From: Pseudomonas graminis
GTDB lineage: Bacteria > Pseudomonadota > Gammaproteobacteria > Pseudomonadales > Pseudomonadaceae
Direction of reading: 5' to 3'
NCBI RefSeq assembly: GCF_013201545.1
Contig: NZ_CP053746.1
Location: 4,540,501 to 4,604,500 of the forward strand
Length of the DNA: 64,000 bases
Shown here: positions 15,664 to 25,196 of the stretch, one piece after another
How positions within the stretch are numbered: position 1 is the first letter of the stretch
How the letters are laid out: each line of letters opens with the position of its first letter
Notes under the pieces: model-generated
The model's input: the letters and a program-made list of their open reading frames with translations, nothing else
Database searches by the model: none
Told to the model about the DNA's origin: nothing
Translations under genes and position numbers: made by a program

Positions 15664-18297
15664 CTAGTTCTTGCTCGGCAACCCCTCCGTGACTGCCGCC
15701 TCCAACTGCGCCGGAACGGCTCCCGCACTTGGCGGCGTAGCTGGCCATTCGGGCTTGCCGATGACGCTGCCATCCGTCCAGGTGTCTGCGGGGTCTTTGC
15801 CAAAGGTCACCCTTCCCGGCCCCGGCGCAGCACCGGAAACGGTCATGAAACCCTTGCCGTCGAGCGCCCCTGTGACGCGTTTACCCAAGGCATCGATCAC
15901 CTCGAAACCGCCGCCCTGAATGCCTTGCTGCCCCGCGTACTGGTTGAACAACTCAAGGTCGCCCTCCCCCGGCTTTGGTGGCTCGGGGAACACGCCCGCC
16001 AGGTTTTGCGCCGAGGTGTAGGCAAAGTTGGCGGCGTGGGCGGTGTACGGCCCGGTGGTGACGTGGGTGATGCCGGCCGCGTTGTAGGTGGTGGCGCTGC
16101 CGCCGCCCTGGATCACCAGCTCGGTTTTCGCGGTGAGGGTGATGCGCTCGGCGTTGGCGGTGATGTTGAGTTTGGCCAGCAGGTTGATGCTGTCCTTCAG
16201 GGCCCGCACGTCGATGTCGCCGGATGCCGCGACCAGACGCCAGCCAAGGCTTTGCACAAACAGGCGCATGCCCTGGCTGGCGCTGGCGAGCAGGCGTTTA
16301 CCCACGGAAAAACTGGTGTGCCCCGTGCTGCTCAACGCCAGGTGTTCGCCGGTGGCGATGTGGCTTGAGCGCGGTGTGGTCAAAGCAATGCCCGCCGGGC
16401 TGGCGAGCACCAGATGCGCTTCGGTGAACTCGGGGAACTCGTTGCCACTTGCGTTGGCAGGGCCGCTGCCGAGCACGCCCTGATGCTGGGCGTGCAGGGC
16501 TTTGGCGACGTCATCCTGATCCCCAGGTTCCTGTGCCCGGGATTCCTTGGCTTGCACCGCGAAGCCGTCTTGCTGATCGGCGGCAGTGGCCAGGCGTTCG
16601 GCGGTTTCCGGCAGGTCCTTGTGGTGCTTCGATTCGTGGGGACGCGGCTCGGTGGTGATCAACAAGCCAGCGGCTGCCCGGACAGCGCCGTGGCGGTCGG
16701 TGCGCAGCTCGAAACCTTCGCCACGGGGCTGGCCGCCGGCGGGCCGCGGATGGGTCAGGTAGCCGAGGTTGATGGCACTGGCGCCATGATCGCTGCGCAG
16801 CGCGATGCTGATCTCGCTGGTGGTATCGTCGATGCGCAATTCGTTAGCGCGACTGCCCTTGTATTCCTTGCTCTTGACCGTGGCCAGGGTCTTGAAATCG
16901 GGCAGTTTGTACGGCGGCAAGTGGGCGCCGTGATACAGGCAACCGGTGATGAGGGGCTGGTCGGGGTCGCCTTCAAGGAAGGTGATCAGGACTTCCATGC
17001 CGACCCGCGGCAGATTGATCGCCCCGAAGTGCTGGCTGGCCCAGTTCGACGCCACGCGCATCCAGCAGCTGGACTTGTCGTTGTGCTGCCCTTCCCGGTC
17101 CCAGAAAAACTGCACCTTCACCCGGCCGTGCTGATCGCAGTAAATCTCTTCGCCTTCAGGCCCGGTGACCACGGCGGATTGTGTGCCCAGCACCTTCGGC
17201 TTCGGATGCTCCAGCGGTGGCCGGTAATGAACGTCCCACGGCGTGGCGCTGAAACGGTTGCGATAGCCTTGATGGAAATCGCTCTTCAGGTCAGTGACGT
17301 CGCTGGTGATGACTTCTTCCAGTACCTGCGGCTGCTTACCCTCGTGGAAGACCTCGGTCAGCAGCCACAGGTCGTTCCACAGCGGGTTGGCGTGTCCGCT
17401 CAGGGCGAGAAAATGACCGCTGACCAGGCGTGGCTGATCGCCGCTGCCTTCGGCCAGCCGGTAGTCGCTGCGGTGGCGCTCAAGGGCGCGATTGGCCAGA
17501 TGGCGGCCACGTTCCCGATCGGCGAAGCGGCCGGGGTAGTCATAATCTTCGAGGTCCGGGATGGCCACACTGTTGGCGCTGCCTTCCAGCTGGAACTTCG
17601 GCTTGGTGAAGTCGTAATCACGCCGCGTCGTGCGGCTGGTGCGGGTGTTCATGCGCAGGCCGAAGCGCTTGATCACCTGGACGTCGGCGACCAGTCCGGT
17701 GTCCTGCTGATAGAGCACCGGCGCCAGTTTCGGAAACACCGTCTGGTCGTCGCCGAACACCAACAGATGGCCCTTGGCGCTGTGCTGGAAATGAAAGTGA
17801 ATGCCTTCCTCTTCGCACAAACGCTGGATGAAATGCAGGTCGGATTCGTCGTACTGCACGCAATAGACGCGCTCGGGATAGGTCGCGCCGAGCTGGAACC
17901 GGTAGTCGATGGAGAGGATGCCGTGCTCTTCCAACACCTGACTGATGATTTGCCGCACCGTCATCTGCTGGAAAATGCGCTGGTTGATCCGGTGGGCCAG
18001 GTACGCCAACTGCGGTCGCAGGGAAATCCGGTAGCGGGTCAGGCGCTTGCCGGCATCACCCTGGGCGATGCTGTAGGCCAGCCCGTGGACACCGGTGCCG
18101 TCTTCGGCCAGCTGCAGAAACGTCTGCCCGTGCAGAAGGCTTTCAAGGTCCAGCGCGGCCTTTTCGCTGACCAGTTCCACCTCGAATTCGAACGGTTGGT
18201 TGAGGCGCTCCCGGCCGGTGAAGGACAGCACTTGGAACAGCGTGTCCTGCCCGTTGAGGGTCAGGCTGAATGAGGCTTGGTTGGCCGGTGCGAACAT
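15664..18297 (-). CDS. vgrG: Type VI secretion tip protein VgrG with DUF2345 and C-terminal extension
   Basis: An 877-residue spike protein. Residues 1-~350 are the gp27-like part, starting FAPANQASFSLTLNGQDTLF. The gp5/OB-fold part contains GPEGEEIYCDQHGRVKVQFF with DREGQHNDKSSCWMRVAS and the LPRVGMEVLITFLEGDPDQP motif. A DUF2345 beta-helix (residues ~600-760) is followed by an extension with a DLELFNQYAGQQGIQGGGFE then VIDALGKRVTG-like stretch resembling transthyretin-type cargo adaptors. It would form the trimeric tip and carry the downstream Rhs protein. The start at 18297 is chosen for AAGGAA upstream; a longer frame to 18348 has no such site. No other T6SS structural gene lies nearby, so it is an orphan vgrG island. 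Confidence 0.92.
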   Translation of the reverse strand: MFAPANQASFSLTLNGQDTLFQVLSFTGRERLNQPFEFEVELVSEKAALDLESLLHGQTFLQLAEDGTGVHGLAYSIAQGDAGKRLTRYRISLRPQLAYLAHRINQRIFQQMTVRQIISQVLEEHGILSIDYRFQLGATYPERVYCVQYDESDLHFIQRLCEEEGIHFHFQHSAKGHLLVFGDDQTVFPKLAPVLYQQDTGLVADVQVIKRFGLRMNTRTSRTTRRDYDFTKPKFQLEGSANSVAIPDLEDYDYPGRFADRERGRHLANRALERHRSDYRLAEGSGDQPRLVSGHFLALSGHANPLWNDLWLLTEVFHEGKQPQVLEEVITSDVTDLKSDFHQGYRNRFSATPWDVHYRPPLEHPKPKVLGTQSAVVTGPEGEEIYCDQHGRVKVQFFWDREGQHNDKSSCWMRVASNWASQHFGAINLPRVGMEVLITFLEGDPDQPLITGCLYHGAHLPPYKLPDFKTLATVKSKEYKGSRANELRIDDTTSEISIALRSDHGASAINLGYLTHPRPAGGQPRGEGFELRTDRHGAVRAAAGLLITTEPRPHESKHHKDLPETAERLATAADQQDGFAVQAKESRAQEPGDQDDVAKALHAQHQGVLGSGPANASGNEFPEFTEAHLVLASPAGIALTTPRSSHIATGEHLALSSTGHTSFSVGKRLLASASQGMRLFVQSLGWRLVAASGDIDVRALKDSINLLAKLNITANAERITLTAKTELVIQGGGSATTYNAAGITHVTTGPYTAHAANFAYTSAQNLAGVFPEPPKPGEGDLELFNQYAGQQGIQGGGFEVIDALGKRVTGALDGKGFMTVSGAAPGPGRVTFGKDPADTWTDGSVIGKPEWPATPPSAGAVPAQLEAAVTEGLPSKN

Positions 18298-18576
18298 CCC
18301 GTGTTCCTTATGCGCTGTTGCGGCAGACGTCGATGCCAAGGGGGGCAATCAACGACTGCAAATGCGTGGAAGGACAGCGAACCGCCTTGCCGTTGCCGGC
18401 GTCGACGGCGCTCTCCGCGTTCCGGAAATCGCGAGTGATCGGGTGTATTCGCGTTTCCAGAGGACGACGGAGATATCAAGGGGCGTGCCAGCGCGGGCGC
18501 AGGCCTTATGTCACGAGGGTTTGCGGTAAATGCTTAAGGGGATCAGGGCGTGATTCGGTGAGGAATCCGGGGAAAT

Positions 18577-18618
18577 GTGCGCAAGAAGTTGCGCACCTCT
18601 GCGCAACTTCTTGCGCAC
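18577..18618. repeat. 19-bp inverted repeat of TGCGCAA half-sites
   Basis: GTGCGCAAGAAGTTGCGCA is followed after CCTC by its exact reverse complement. Each arm is itself a TGCGCAA-N4-TTGCGCA dyad. There is no T-run, so it is more operator-like than terminator-like. It lies in the 505-bp gap between vgrG and the APC permease gene. Confidence 0.6.
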
Positions 18619-18670
18619 TGCTCTACACGGCTCCAAATACGCGGCCTGCAGGGCGATGGTCAGGCTTTTT

Positions 18671-18700
18671 TTGCGCATGGACTGCGCAACTTTTTGCGCA
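18671..18700. repeat. Third TGCGCAA-N4-TTGCGCA dyad with an extra half-site
   Basis: TTGCGCATGGACTGCGCAA overlaps TGCGCAACTTTTTGCGCA. With the copies at 18578 and 18600 this makes three 18-bp dyads of the same plan within 125 bp. The rest of the gap shows no gene. Confidence 0.55.
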
Positions 18701-18802
18701 TGATGGCGATGGGGAATTACGGAGCTGTGAGCACGCTTACCGGCCGTCCAAGCGGTTGATCAGGATCGGCGGCATTGCACCGCCGATCTCCAGGACGCTG
18801 GA

Positions 18803-20152
18803 TCAATACTCGGCGTCGGCATCCGCCAGATGGGTGTTGAATGCCGGCCGCGTCCCGCCTACGCGGGCCAGAAAGTACAGCGCCACCCCCACCAGCATCA
18901 GTGCCCCGGCACGCAGCCAGGTTTCGGCGCTCTGCTGCGTCAGGAGGATCAGGCACGACACAATCGCCAGGACCGGCACCCAGGTCGGCACGCGGAAGTG
19001 GTCAACGTCGACCACGTCTCGACGCAACACCAGCACCGCCAGATTGGTGCTGATGAACACGAACAACAGCAGCAGGACCACGGTCTCGGCCAGTGTCGCC
19101 AGGGAGCCGGTGAGGGTCAGGATGATTGCGACGATGGACGTCGCGACGATGGCCACCCACGGCGTCCGTCGTTCCGGCAGCACGTTCGACAGCGCGTGGG
19201 GCAGCAGGCCCTGGCGCGACATGCCGTACGCCAGACGGCTGGACATGATCATGGTCAGCAGCGCGCCATTGGCCACGGCGACCAGCGCAATGAAGGCGAA
19301 CAGCCGAGGTGGAATCCCGAGGTTCGACGCCTTGACCACTTCCAGCAGCGGTGCCGACGAGTGCACCAGTTGTTCAATGGGCATGACCGTGGCGGCCGCG
19401 ACGCCGACACCCATGTAGATCGCCCCGGCAATCAACAGCGCACCGAACAACGCGCGGGGATAGACGGTGCGCACGTTGCGCACCTCCTCCGCCAGATTGG
19501 CCGAGGTCTCAAAGCCGACGAACGAGTAGAACGCCAGCAACGCTGCGCCGAGCACGGCGAACGCGGGGTTGACCCCCTCCTTGAATTGCACGGCGCGGGA
19601 CAGATCCGCGTCGCCGGAGCGGAAGAACCAGATGGCCGCGACGATGACCAGGAGCAGGCCCGACACTTCGATCACCGTCATCACCAGGTTGGCGGACAGT
19701 GACTCCTTGATGCCACGCGCGTTGAGCAAGGCGATGACCACAAGGAAGATCAACGCGACAACGTGAGCCGGCAGATCGATAAAGGGCGCCATGTAGTCGC
19801 CGGCAAACGCGAGGGACAGGCCGGCTGCACTGGTCACGCCTGCCGCCAGCATGCAGAAGCCCACCAGAAACGAGATCAAGGGCGACTTGAAGGCTTTGCC
19901 GGCAAACACCGCTGAAGCACCGGCGTGGGGGTATTTGGTGACGAGTTCGGCATAGGAACCTGCGGTGAGCATGGCAAAGCACAGCGCAATGAGCAGCGGC
20001 ACCCAGATTGCTCCGCCCACTTCACCGGCAATCGTACCGGCCAACGCGTAAACCCCGGCACCAAGGACGTCGCCAAGGATGAACAGCAGCAGCATCGGGC
20101 CAGTGACGGCGCGCTTCAGTGCCCTGCTTGGCTGGTGTGGAGGTGTGCTCAT
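18803..20152 (-). CDS. APC family amino acid permease
   Basis: A 449-residue, 12-helix inner-membrane transporter. The first helix carries LFILGDVLGAGVYALAG, the APC substrate-binding motif, and the sixth carries FYSFVGFETSANLAEEVRN, the typical GFE-x-ANLAEE signature. Family members move amino acids or polyamines by proton symport or exchange; specificity cannot be inferred. Ribosome site GGAGCG upstream of the ATG. Monocistronic, with no metabolic partner beside it; the CinA-like gene is on the same strand but 181 bp further up. Confidence 0.85.
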   Translation of the reverse strand: MSTPPHQPSRALKRAVTGPMLLLFILGDVLGAGVYALAGTIAGEVGGAIWVPLLIALCFAMLTAGSYAELVTKYPHAGASAVFAGKAFKSPLISFLVGFCMLAAGVTSAAGLSLAFAGDYMAPFIDLPAHVVALIFLVVIALLNARGIKESLSANLVMTVIEVSGLLLVIVAAIWFFRSGDADLSRAVQFKEGVNPAFAVLGAALLAFYSFVGFETSANLAEEVRNVRTVYPRALFGALLIAGAIYMGVGVAAATVMPIEQLVHSSAPLLEVVKASNLGIPPRLFAFIALVAVANGALLTMIMSSRLAYGMSRQGLLPHALSNVLPERRTPWVAIVATSIVAIILTLTGSLATLAETVVLLLLFVFISTNLAVLVLRRDVVDVDHFRVPTWVPVLAIVSCLILLTQQSAETWLRAGALMLVGVALYFLARVGGTRPAFNTHLADADAEY

Positions 20153-20333
20153 GGGGTCGCTCCGCTGTGCTGCGATAGTAAAGGAATGATTCTAAGGCTG
20201 ACCCGTTGAGAACGGGGAAGTTGTGGTAGGGCGATACGGCGACGATGAGTGGTGATCTCCCAAGGCCGACGTTCAAGCGCCGCCCAATGCGTTCACGCCC
20301 AACGCGCGCCCCCACCGCTGCGCTTCGGTCCAT

Positions 20334-20828
20334 CTAACGCGGGGTTTCGACCAATCGCTGGTGACGGAGCGTGACCTGCTCAAGCGCGTACACCGCTGCC
20401 TGATGTTGCACCGACGCCCGATCTCCCGAAAACAGACGCTGCTCGCTGGAGACCCGCAGTGCCCCGTGATGCAGGAATCCCCAGGCAAAACACACCGTGC
20501 CGGCGGGAATGCCGTCAATGTCATCCGGACCGCACACGCCCGTCGTCGCCACCGCGACATTGGCCGGGCTGTCGCGCAATGCGCCGACGGCCATCTCCTC
20601 GGCGACTTCAACGCTGGTGAGGTTGCATCGCTCGATGGTGTCAGGGCTCACGTGAAGCAAACGCTGCTTGGCTTCGGGCGAATACACCACGTAGCCGCAC
20701 TCGACCAGCGAGCCGCTGCCCGGCACTTTCGCCAGCAGCGCCATGATCATCCCGGCAGTGCAGGACTCGGCTGTGGCCAACAAGAGCGCATGCTCCCGGA
20801 GATAGCCCAGAACGGATTCGGCAGACAT
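20334..20828 (-). CDS. CinA C-terminal domain protein (PncC-like amidohydrolase)
   Basis: A 164-residue stand-alone CinA C-terminal domain, the length of nicotinamide-nucleotide amidase PncC. LLATAESCTAGMIMALLAKV with the AESCT motif and VPGSGSLVECGYVVYSPEAK are conserved. The second motif reads TTGVCGPDDIDGIPAGTVCF, shorter than the usual GIAGPxGG...KPVGTV. This suggests a paralogue whose substrate may differ from NMN. A strong purine-rich site (GGGGGGAAG) precedes the ATG. Located alone. Confidence 0.82.
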   Translation of the reverse strand: MSAESVLGYLREHALLLATAESCTAGMIMALLAKVPGSGSLVECGYVVYSPEAKQRLLHVSPDTIERCNLTSVEVAEEMAVGALRDSPANVAVATTGVCGPDDIDGIPAGTVCFAWGFLHHGALRVSSEQRLFSGDRASVQHQAAVYALEQVTLRHQRLVETPR

Positions 20829-21047
20829 CGTTAACTTCCCCCCTATGACGGCGGAATTGCCTTGTGGATACAGGCATCTGGAACCCGGCCGCCGGTGCAG
20901 CGTTGCGATTGCGTGACAATCAGGAGATGAAAGGCAGTGGCCCGCCTTAATCCTGCCAGTTCGGGGCGGCCCGGCACCTTCGCAGCAGACGTTTCAGAAG
21001 CGGCCTTGCGGCATTCTCCTCATCACCATGAGCCACTCGAACCCGCA

Positions 21048-22811
21048 TCAGCGCTCCGGCGCCATGCTCTGCAGCTGCCACAGCGTGCGAAACTGACCCG
21101 GCGCCTCCCGCAGCGCTCGAGGCGGGCCGTCCTGAATCAGCCGGCCGCCTTCCAGAACCAGTACCCGGTCAAAACCGGCAATCGTCGACAACCGATGTGC
21201 CACCGCCAGCACCGTGCGCCCGCGCATCAGGTCGGCCAGAGCCCGCTGGATGATCGCTTCGGAATCGGAGTCCAGCGCCGAGGTGGCTTCGTCAAGAATC
21301 AGGATAGGTGCGTCCTTCAGAAACGCGCGGGCCAGGCCAAGGCGCTGCCGTTGTCCACCCGACAACATGACACCGCGCTCCCCTACTTGCGTTCGGTAAC
21401 CCTGGGGCAATGCGCGGATGAATTCATCGCAATAGGCCTGGCGCGCAGCGGCGACGATTTGCTCCTCGCTGGCGTCGGGCAGGCCATAACCAATGTTTTC
21501 CAGCACGGTGCGGTTGAACAGCGCCGGCTCTTGCGGAACCACCGCGATTTGCCGACGCAGGCTGTCCTGGCTGACCGAGCGGATGTCGCGTCCGTCGATG
21601 AGGATCGCGCCGTGGCCCACATCGTCAAGACGCTGCAGGAGGCTGATCAGCGTGGACTTTCCAGATCCAGACGCACCGACGATGCCGACGCTCTGCCCTG
21701 CAGGAATGTCCACGCCCAGGTGACTGAATACCTGCACGCCGCCGGGGTATGTGTAGCCGACGTCCACAAGTTGAATATGCCCACGGGGTGGCGCCAGTTC
21801 CTCGGGAGCATCGCTGAGCGCATGGGGCTGGGCGATGATGTTCAGGGTCTCGGCGATCACGCCCATTTGCTGCGATGTGTCCACCAGCGCCAGGGCAAGG
21901 TCCCGCGATCCGTGCAGAATACGGAATGTCAGGGCGCTGACCATCACCACATCCCCGGGCGTGATCTGCGCGTCCAGCCATAACGAAATCGCCCATCCGA
22001 GCATGGCGCCCGCCATGATCGACAGGCAGATGTCGTGCAGCACCCGTGCTTTTTCCAGGTAGATCCAGCTGCGCCGTTGCGCCCGGGCTTCCACGCCGAT
22101 TTCCCGCTCCAGCCGGGCGCGCTCGCGATCCCGTCCCGAGAACGCCTTGATGGTCCAGACGTTGGACACCAGGTCGACGATCTCACCGCCCACCCGCGCC
22201 GATTGCGAAGCAAAATCGATGTGCCGCGTCCGCCCGCGAATGCCGATCACGGTGATCAGCGCAGCGACCATGAACACGCAGACAATCAGTGCGAAGGCCA
22301 TCGACAAGCGCACGGTGCACAGCACAATCACCGCGCCGACGAAATCCACGCAGGGCGGGATGATCTTCCACGCCAGACCGCCGTAGATCGAGCCCGCCGC
22401 CGCACCTGCCGACGACACCCGATTGGCGAGTGCCCCGGCAAAATGCTGGGTGAAGTAACGCATGGGATGGCCGGTCAGGTGCGTGAACAGGTCGATGCGC
22501 AAATCGGCGCAACTGCCGACCACGGTGCGACAGCCCAGCCAGCCACCGAGACGCCAGAACACGTTCTCCATGACGATCAGGGCGATAAACAGGGTGAACG
22601 GCCGCCAGACGTGCGCGACGTGTTCCCGGCCGGCGGCCATGGCGTCGACCAGCAGCTTCATGCCGTACTGCACCGCCACCGCGCATCCGGCGGCGCCCAC
22701 GACCAGCAACAGCATGATGAAGAAATGCCACGGCCGAACCCGAACGTAACGCCACAGGAAGGCGATGGGCGTCAGCGGCAGCGGGTGCCGGCGCCAGTGG
22801 TCATTTTTCAT
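21048..22811 (-). CDS. ABC transporter, fused permease and ATPase (exporter type)
   Basis: A 587-residue half-transporter of MsbA/ABCB layout. Six membrane helices occupy residues ~20-300. The nucleotide-binding domain carries Walker A GIVGASGSGKSTLISLL, the Q-loop VPQEPALF, signature MLSGGQRQRLGLARAFL, Walker B ILILDEATSALD and the switch H in AVAHRLSTI. The start at 22811 lies inside the last codons of the glycosidase gene, so translation is coupled. As the last gene of a galactofuranose-type operon it may export a lipid-linked or small glycan; this is inference from context only. Confidence 0.85.
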   Translation of the reverse strand: MKNDHWRRHPLPLTPIAFLWRYVRVRPWHFFIMLLLVVGAAGCAVAVQYGMKLLVDAMAAGREHVAHVWRPFTLFIALIVMENVFWRLGGWLGCRTVVGSCADLRIDLFTHLTGHPMRYFTQHFAGALANRVSSAGAAAGSIYGGLAWKIIPPCVDFVGAVIVLCTVRLSMAFALIVCVFMVAALITVIGIRGRTRHIDFASQSARVGGEIVDLVSNVWTIKAFSGRDRERARLEREIGVEARAQRRSWIYLEKARVLHDICLSIMAGAMLGWAISLWLDAQITPGDVVMVSALTFRILHGSRDLALALVDTSQQMGVIAETLNIIAQPHALSDAPEELAPPRGHIQLVDVGYTYPGGVQVFSHLGVDIPAGQSVGIVGASGSGKSTLISLLQRLDDVGHGAILIDGRDIRSVSQDSLRRQIAVVPQEPALFNRTVLENIGYGLPDASEEQIVAAARQAYCDEFIRALPQGYRTQVGERGVMLSGGQRQRLGLARAFLKDAPILILDEATSALDSDSEAIIQRALADLMRGRTVLAVAHRLSTIAGFDRVLVLEGGRLIQDGPPRALREAPGQFRTLWQLQSMAPER

Positions 22812-24009
22812 GGGCGATTCCGGCGGATTCCCGAATCGGGGTGCGCTGGGCACGGGCCATCATGTCTTGCTGCAACGCCTGTGCCTGGAGATGCATCGGG
22901 TGGAAAGGTGCCCGATTGCCTTCGCCGTCGGGATAACCGAACAAGCCGGTCGGACAGTAGCGACCGTCGTCCCACCCGGGATAATCGAGAAACGGATACC
23001 AGCACACGCCCTCCATGGGCACGCCCCGGTCCATCGCCAACAGAGACTGCTCTACGACATAGTTGAACCACGGCACCCGCTCTTCGTCTTCGCACCCGGT
23101 CTCCGAGAGCAGAACGGGTCGCTGGTAACGGTGGTGCAACTCCTTGAGCATGCCGGCCAGAGGGCGATAATCCGGGCTGCCCCGCGGGATCATGCCGCCG
23201 CCGAACACCCACTGGTTATGCGGGTAAAAATTGGCACCGAGGATGTCCAGATACTTCTCGTGTCCGCCCAGTCCCGGCCATTGCCGCCCGGTGAGCATGT
23301 CCCACGCCTCGAACTGCGCCATCCGATGGCGTTCAGCGTTTTCATGGTCCTCCCCGCGCTTCGAACCGGAGATCACGTGAATCACCGGATCACACTGAAT
23401 GAATCGCGCGGAGGGGATCACATCCCGCACCGCCTCGATGGCGGCGATGCTCGCCCTCACCAACTGGTGTTTGAGTTCAAGACCCCGCCCGTGGGCGCCC
23501 GGGTTGAAGTATCCGACGTCGCCCCCTGCCCAGCTCCAGAACGACATCTCGTTGATCGGCGCATAGAACGGAATCTCTGCCCCCTCCTCCAGCATCAGCG
23601 TTGCGGCAGCACCGGCGAAACGCGCGAAACGGTCGACGAACTCGGGGCGCCAGATGTCCAGGTCGTCCGGATAGCCGTAATGGCAGAGGTCCCAGATGAC
23701 CTGAATGCCCCGCTCCTGCGCCGCCCGTAGCATCGGCAGAAAACTGCTCCAGTTATAGTGCCCCGGCCGCGATTCGATCAGGTGCCAGCGCAGGCCGTCG
23801 CGGGCGCAACCGATCCCCAGGCCGGCGAGCTGCGCGTAGTCGTTGGAAGCCCAGCGCGCATGACCGGTTGCGTCGGCAAGGTCCAGACGCTTGCCGTCGC
23901 GACGGCGCTGGCTCGAGCACTCGTAACCCGCCATCAGAAAACTTTTGAACAGTGCCGCATTGCCGTCAGCGCCGTGGGTGCCATCCCAACGGCGCTGAGG
24001 GGCGATCAT
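22801..24009 (-). CDS. Glycoside hydrolase, GH1-like (beta-glycosidase fold)
   Basis: A 402-residue soluble protein with clan-A glycosidase features: the DGLRWHLIESRPGHYNWSSF entry strand, the acid/base glutamate in YAPINEMSFWSW and the nucleophile glutamate in RPVLLSETGCEDEE, plus DILGANFYPHNQW and a GVCWYPFLDYPGWDDG segment. No signal peptide, so it acts in the cytosol. It overlaps the UDP-galactopyranose mutase gene by 4 bases and the ABC gene by 11 bases. A trimming or editing role on a galactose-containing glycan is possible. Some automatic annotations call such proteins family 1 glycosylhydrolase or beta-glucosidase; the substrate is unknown. Confidence 0.75.
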   Translation of the reverse strand: MIAPQRRWDGTHGADGNAALFKSFLMAGYECSSQRRRDGKRLDLADATGHARWASNDYAQLAGLGIGCARDGLRWHLIESRPGHYNWSSFLPMLRAAQERGIQVIWDLCHYGYPDDLDIWRPEFVDRFARFAGAAATLMLEEGAEIPFYAPINEMSFWSWAGGDVGYFNPGAHGRGLELKHQLVRASIAAIEAVRDVIPSARFIQCDPVIHVISGSKRGEDHENAERHRMAQFEAWDMLTGRQWPGLGGHEKYLDILGANFYPHNQWVFGGGMIPRGSPDYRPLAGMLKELHHRYQRPVLLSETGCEDEERVPWFNYVVEQSLLAMDRGVPMEGVCWYPFLDYPGWDDGRYCPTGLFGYPDGEGNRAPFHPMHLQAQALQQDMMARAQRTPIRESAGIAHEK

Positions 24010-25196
24010 GACGCTTCCGCTCCGGCGGCCTCGGCGGTCACGGCGTGGCCCTCTTCGATGCGCTGGTACAACGCCAACGCCTGACCGACTACCTGATCCA
24101 TGTTGTAGTACTTGTAGGTGCCCAGCCGTCCGAGGAAGGTGACGTTTGCCGTTTCGTCCGCCAGCGCCTTATAGCGCTTGTACAGCTCGGCGTTCTCCGG
24201 GCGCGGCACCGGGTAATACGGATCGCCGTCGTCGCAGGGAAACTCGTAGCTGATGCTGGTCAGCGGATGGGTCTGACCGGTCAGGTGCTTGTACTCGGTA
24301 ATGCGCGTGTAGGGCACGCTCTGGTCCGGGAAATTGACCACTGCCACCGGCTGGTATTCGGCTTGCTGCACGGTTTCGTGCTGGAAGCGCAGCGAGCGGT
24401 ACGGCAAATGGCCGAAGCGGAACTCGTAGTACTCGTCGATCGGCCCACAGTAAATCAGGTGACGGTGGGCGATCGACTCGCGCACGGCCTTGAAATCGGT
24501 GTCCAGCAGGATGTCGATGTTCGGGTGATCGAGCATCTGCTCGAACATCCGCGTGTAGCCATCGCGGGGCATCATCTGGAAGGCGTCGGTAAAGTAGCGA
24601 TCGTCTTCTGTGGTGCGGGTGGGAATGCGCGACGTCACTGATTTGTCCAGATCGCTTGGGTCCAGGCCCCACTGTTTGCGCGTGTAGCCTTGGAAGAATT
24701 TCTCGTACAGTTCGCGACCGATCTGATTGATGACCACGTCTTCCGAGGTACGAATGGCCGATACCGGCTCGGCTCGTTCGGCGAGAAACACCTCGGCCTC
24801 TTCCGGCGTCATCGACAACCCGTACAAGGTGTTGAGGGTGGTCAGGTTGATCGGAATCGGCACCAAATGCTCATCGACCTGAGCCAGCACGCGGTGCTCA
24901 TACGGGCGCCATTCGGTGAACTGCGAGAGGTAGTCAACGATGCGCTGAGCGTTGGTGTGAAAGATGTGCGGGCCATAGCGATGGACCATGACCCCGGCGG
25001 CATCAAGATGGTCGTAGGCGTTGCCGCCGATGTGTTCGCGGCGATCTATCAGCAAGACCTTTTTGCCCAATCCTGCGGCGAGGCGCTCGGCGATCACACT
25101 GCCAGCAAAACCGGCGCCGACGATGAGGTAGTCATAACCGCCTTTCGATGAAGGCGACGACGCATTGATGGCCTGTTCAAGGGTTACCTGAGGCAT
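24006..25196 (-). CDS. glf: UDP-galactopyranose mutase
   Basis: A 396-residue flavoenzyme. The FAD-binding motif YLIVGAGFAGSVIAERLA, the RREHIGGNAYD motif and the YGPHIFHTN motif are all intact; SISYEFP and GRLGTYKYYNMDQVV near the end are family signatures. It interconverts UDP-galactopyranose and UDP-galactofuranose, the donor for Galf glycans. The start at 25196 is preceded by AAGGAG at 8 bases; the longer frame to 25235 is less likely. Its start overlaps the end of the glycosyltransferase gene by 13 bases, and galE is divergent from the operon, completing the route from UDP-glucose. Confidence 0.93.
   Translation of the reverse strand: MPQVTLEQAINASSPSSKGGYDYLIVGAGFAGSVIAERLAAGLGKKVLLIDRREHIGGNAYDHLDAAGVMVHRYGPHIFHTNAQRIVDYLSQFTEWRPYEHRVLAQVDEHLVPIPINLTTLNTLYGLSMTPEEAEVFLAERAEPVSAIRTSEDVVINQIGRELYEKFFQGYTRKQWGLDPSDLDKSVTSRIPTRTTEDDRYFTDAFQMMPRDGYTRMFEQMLDHPNIDILLDTDFKAVRESIAHRHLIYCGPIDEYYEFRFGHLPYRSLRFQHETVQQAEYQPVAVVNFPDQSVPYTRITEYKHLTGQTHPLTSISYEFPCDDGDPYYPVPRPENAELYKRYKALADETANVTFLGRLGTYKYYNMDQVVGQALALYQRIEEGHAVTAEAAGAEAS

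Noticed and set aside
16414..18273. 619-codon plus-strand frame opposite vgrG
   Set aside because: Antisense shadow; vgrG on the minus strand has unambiguous motifs along its full length.
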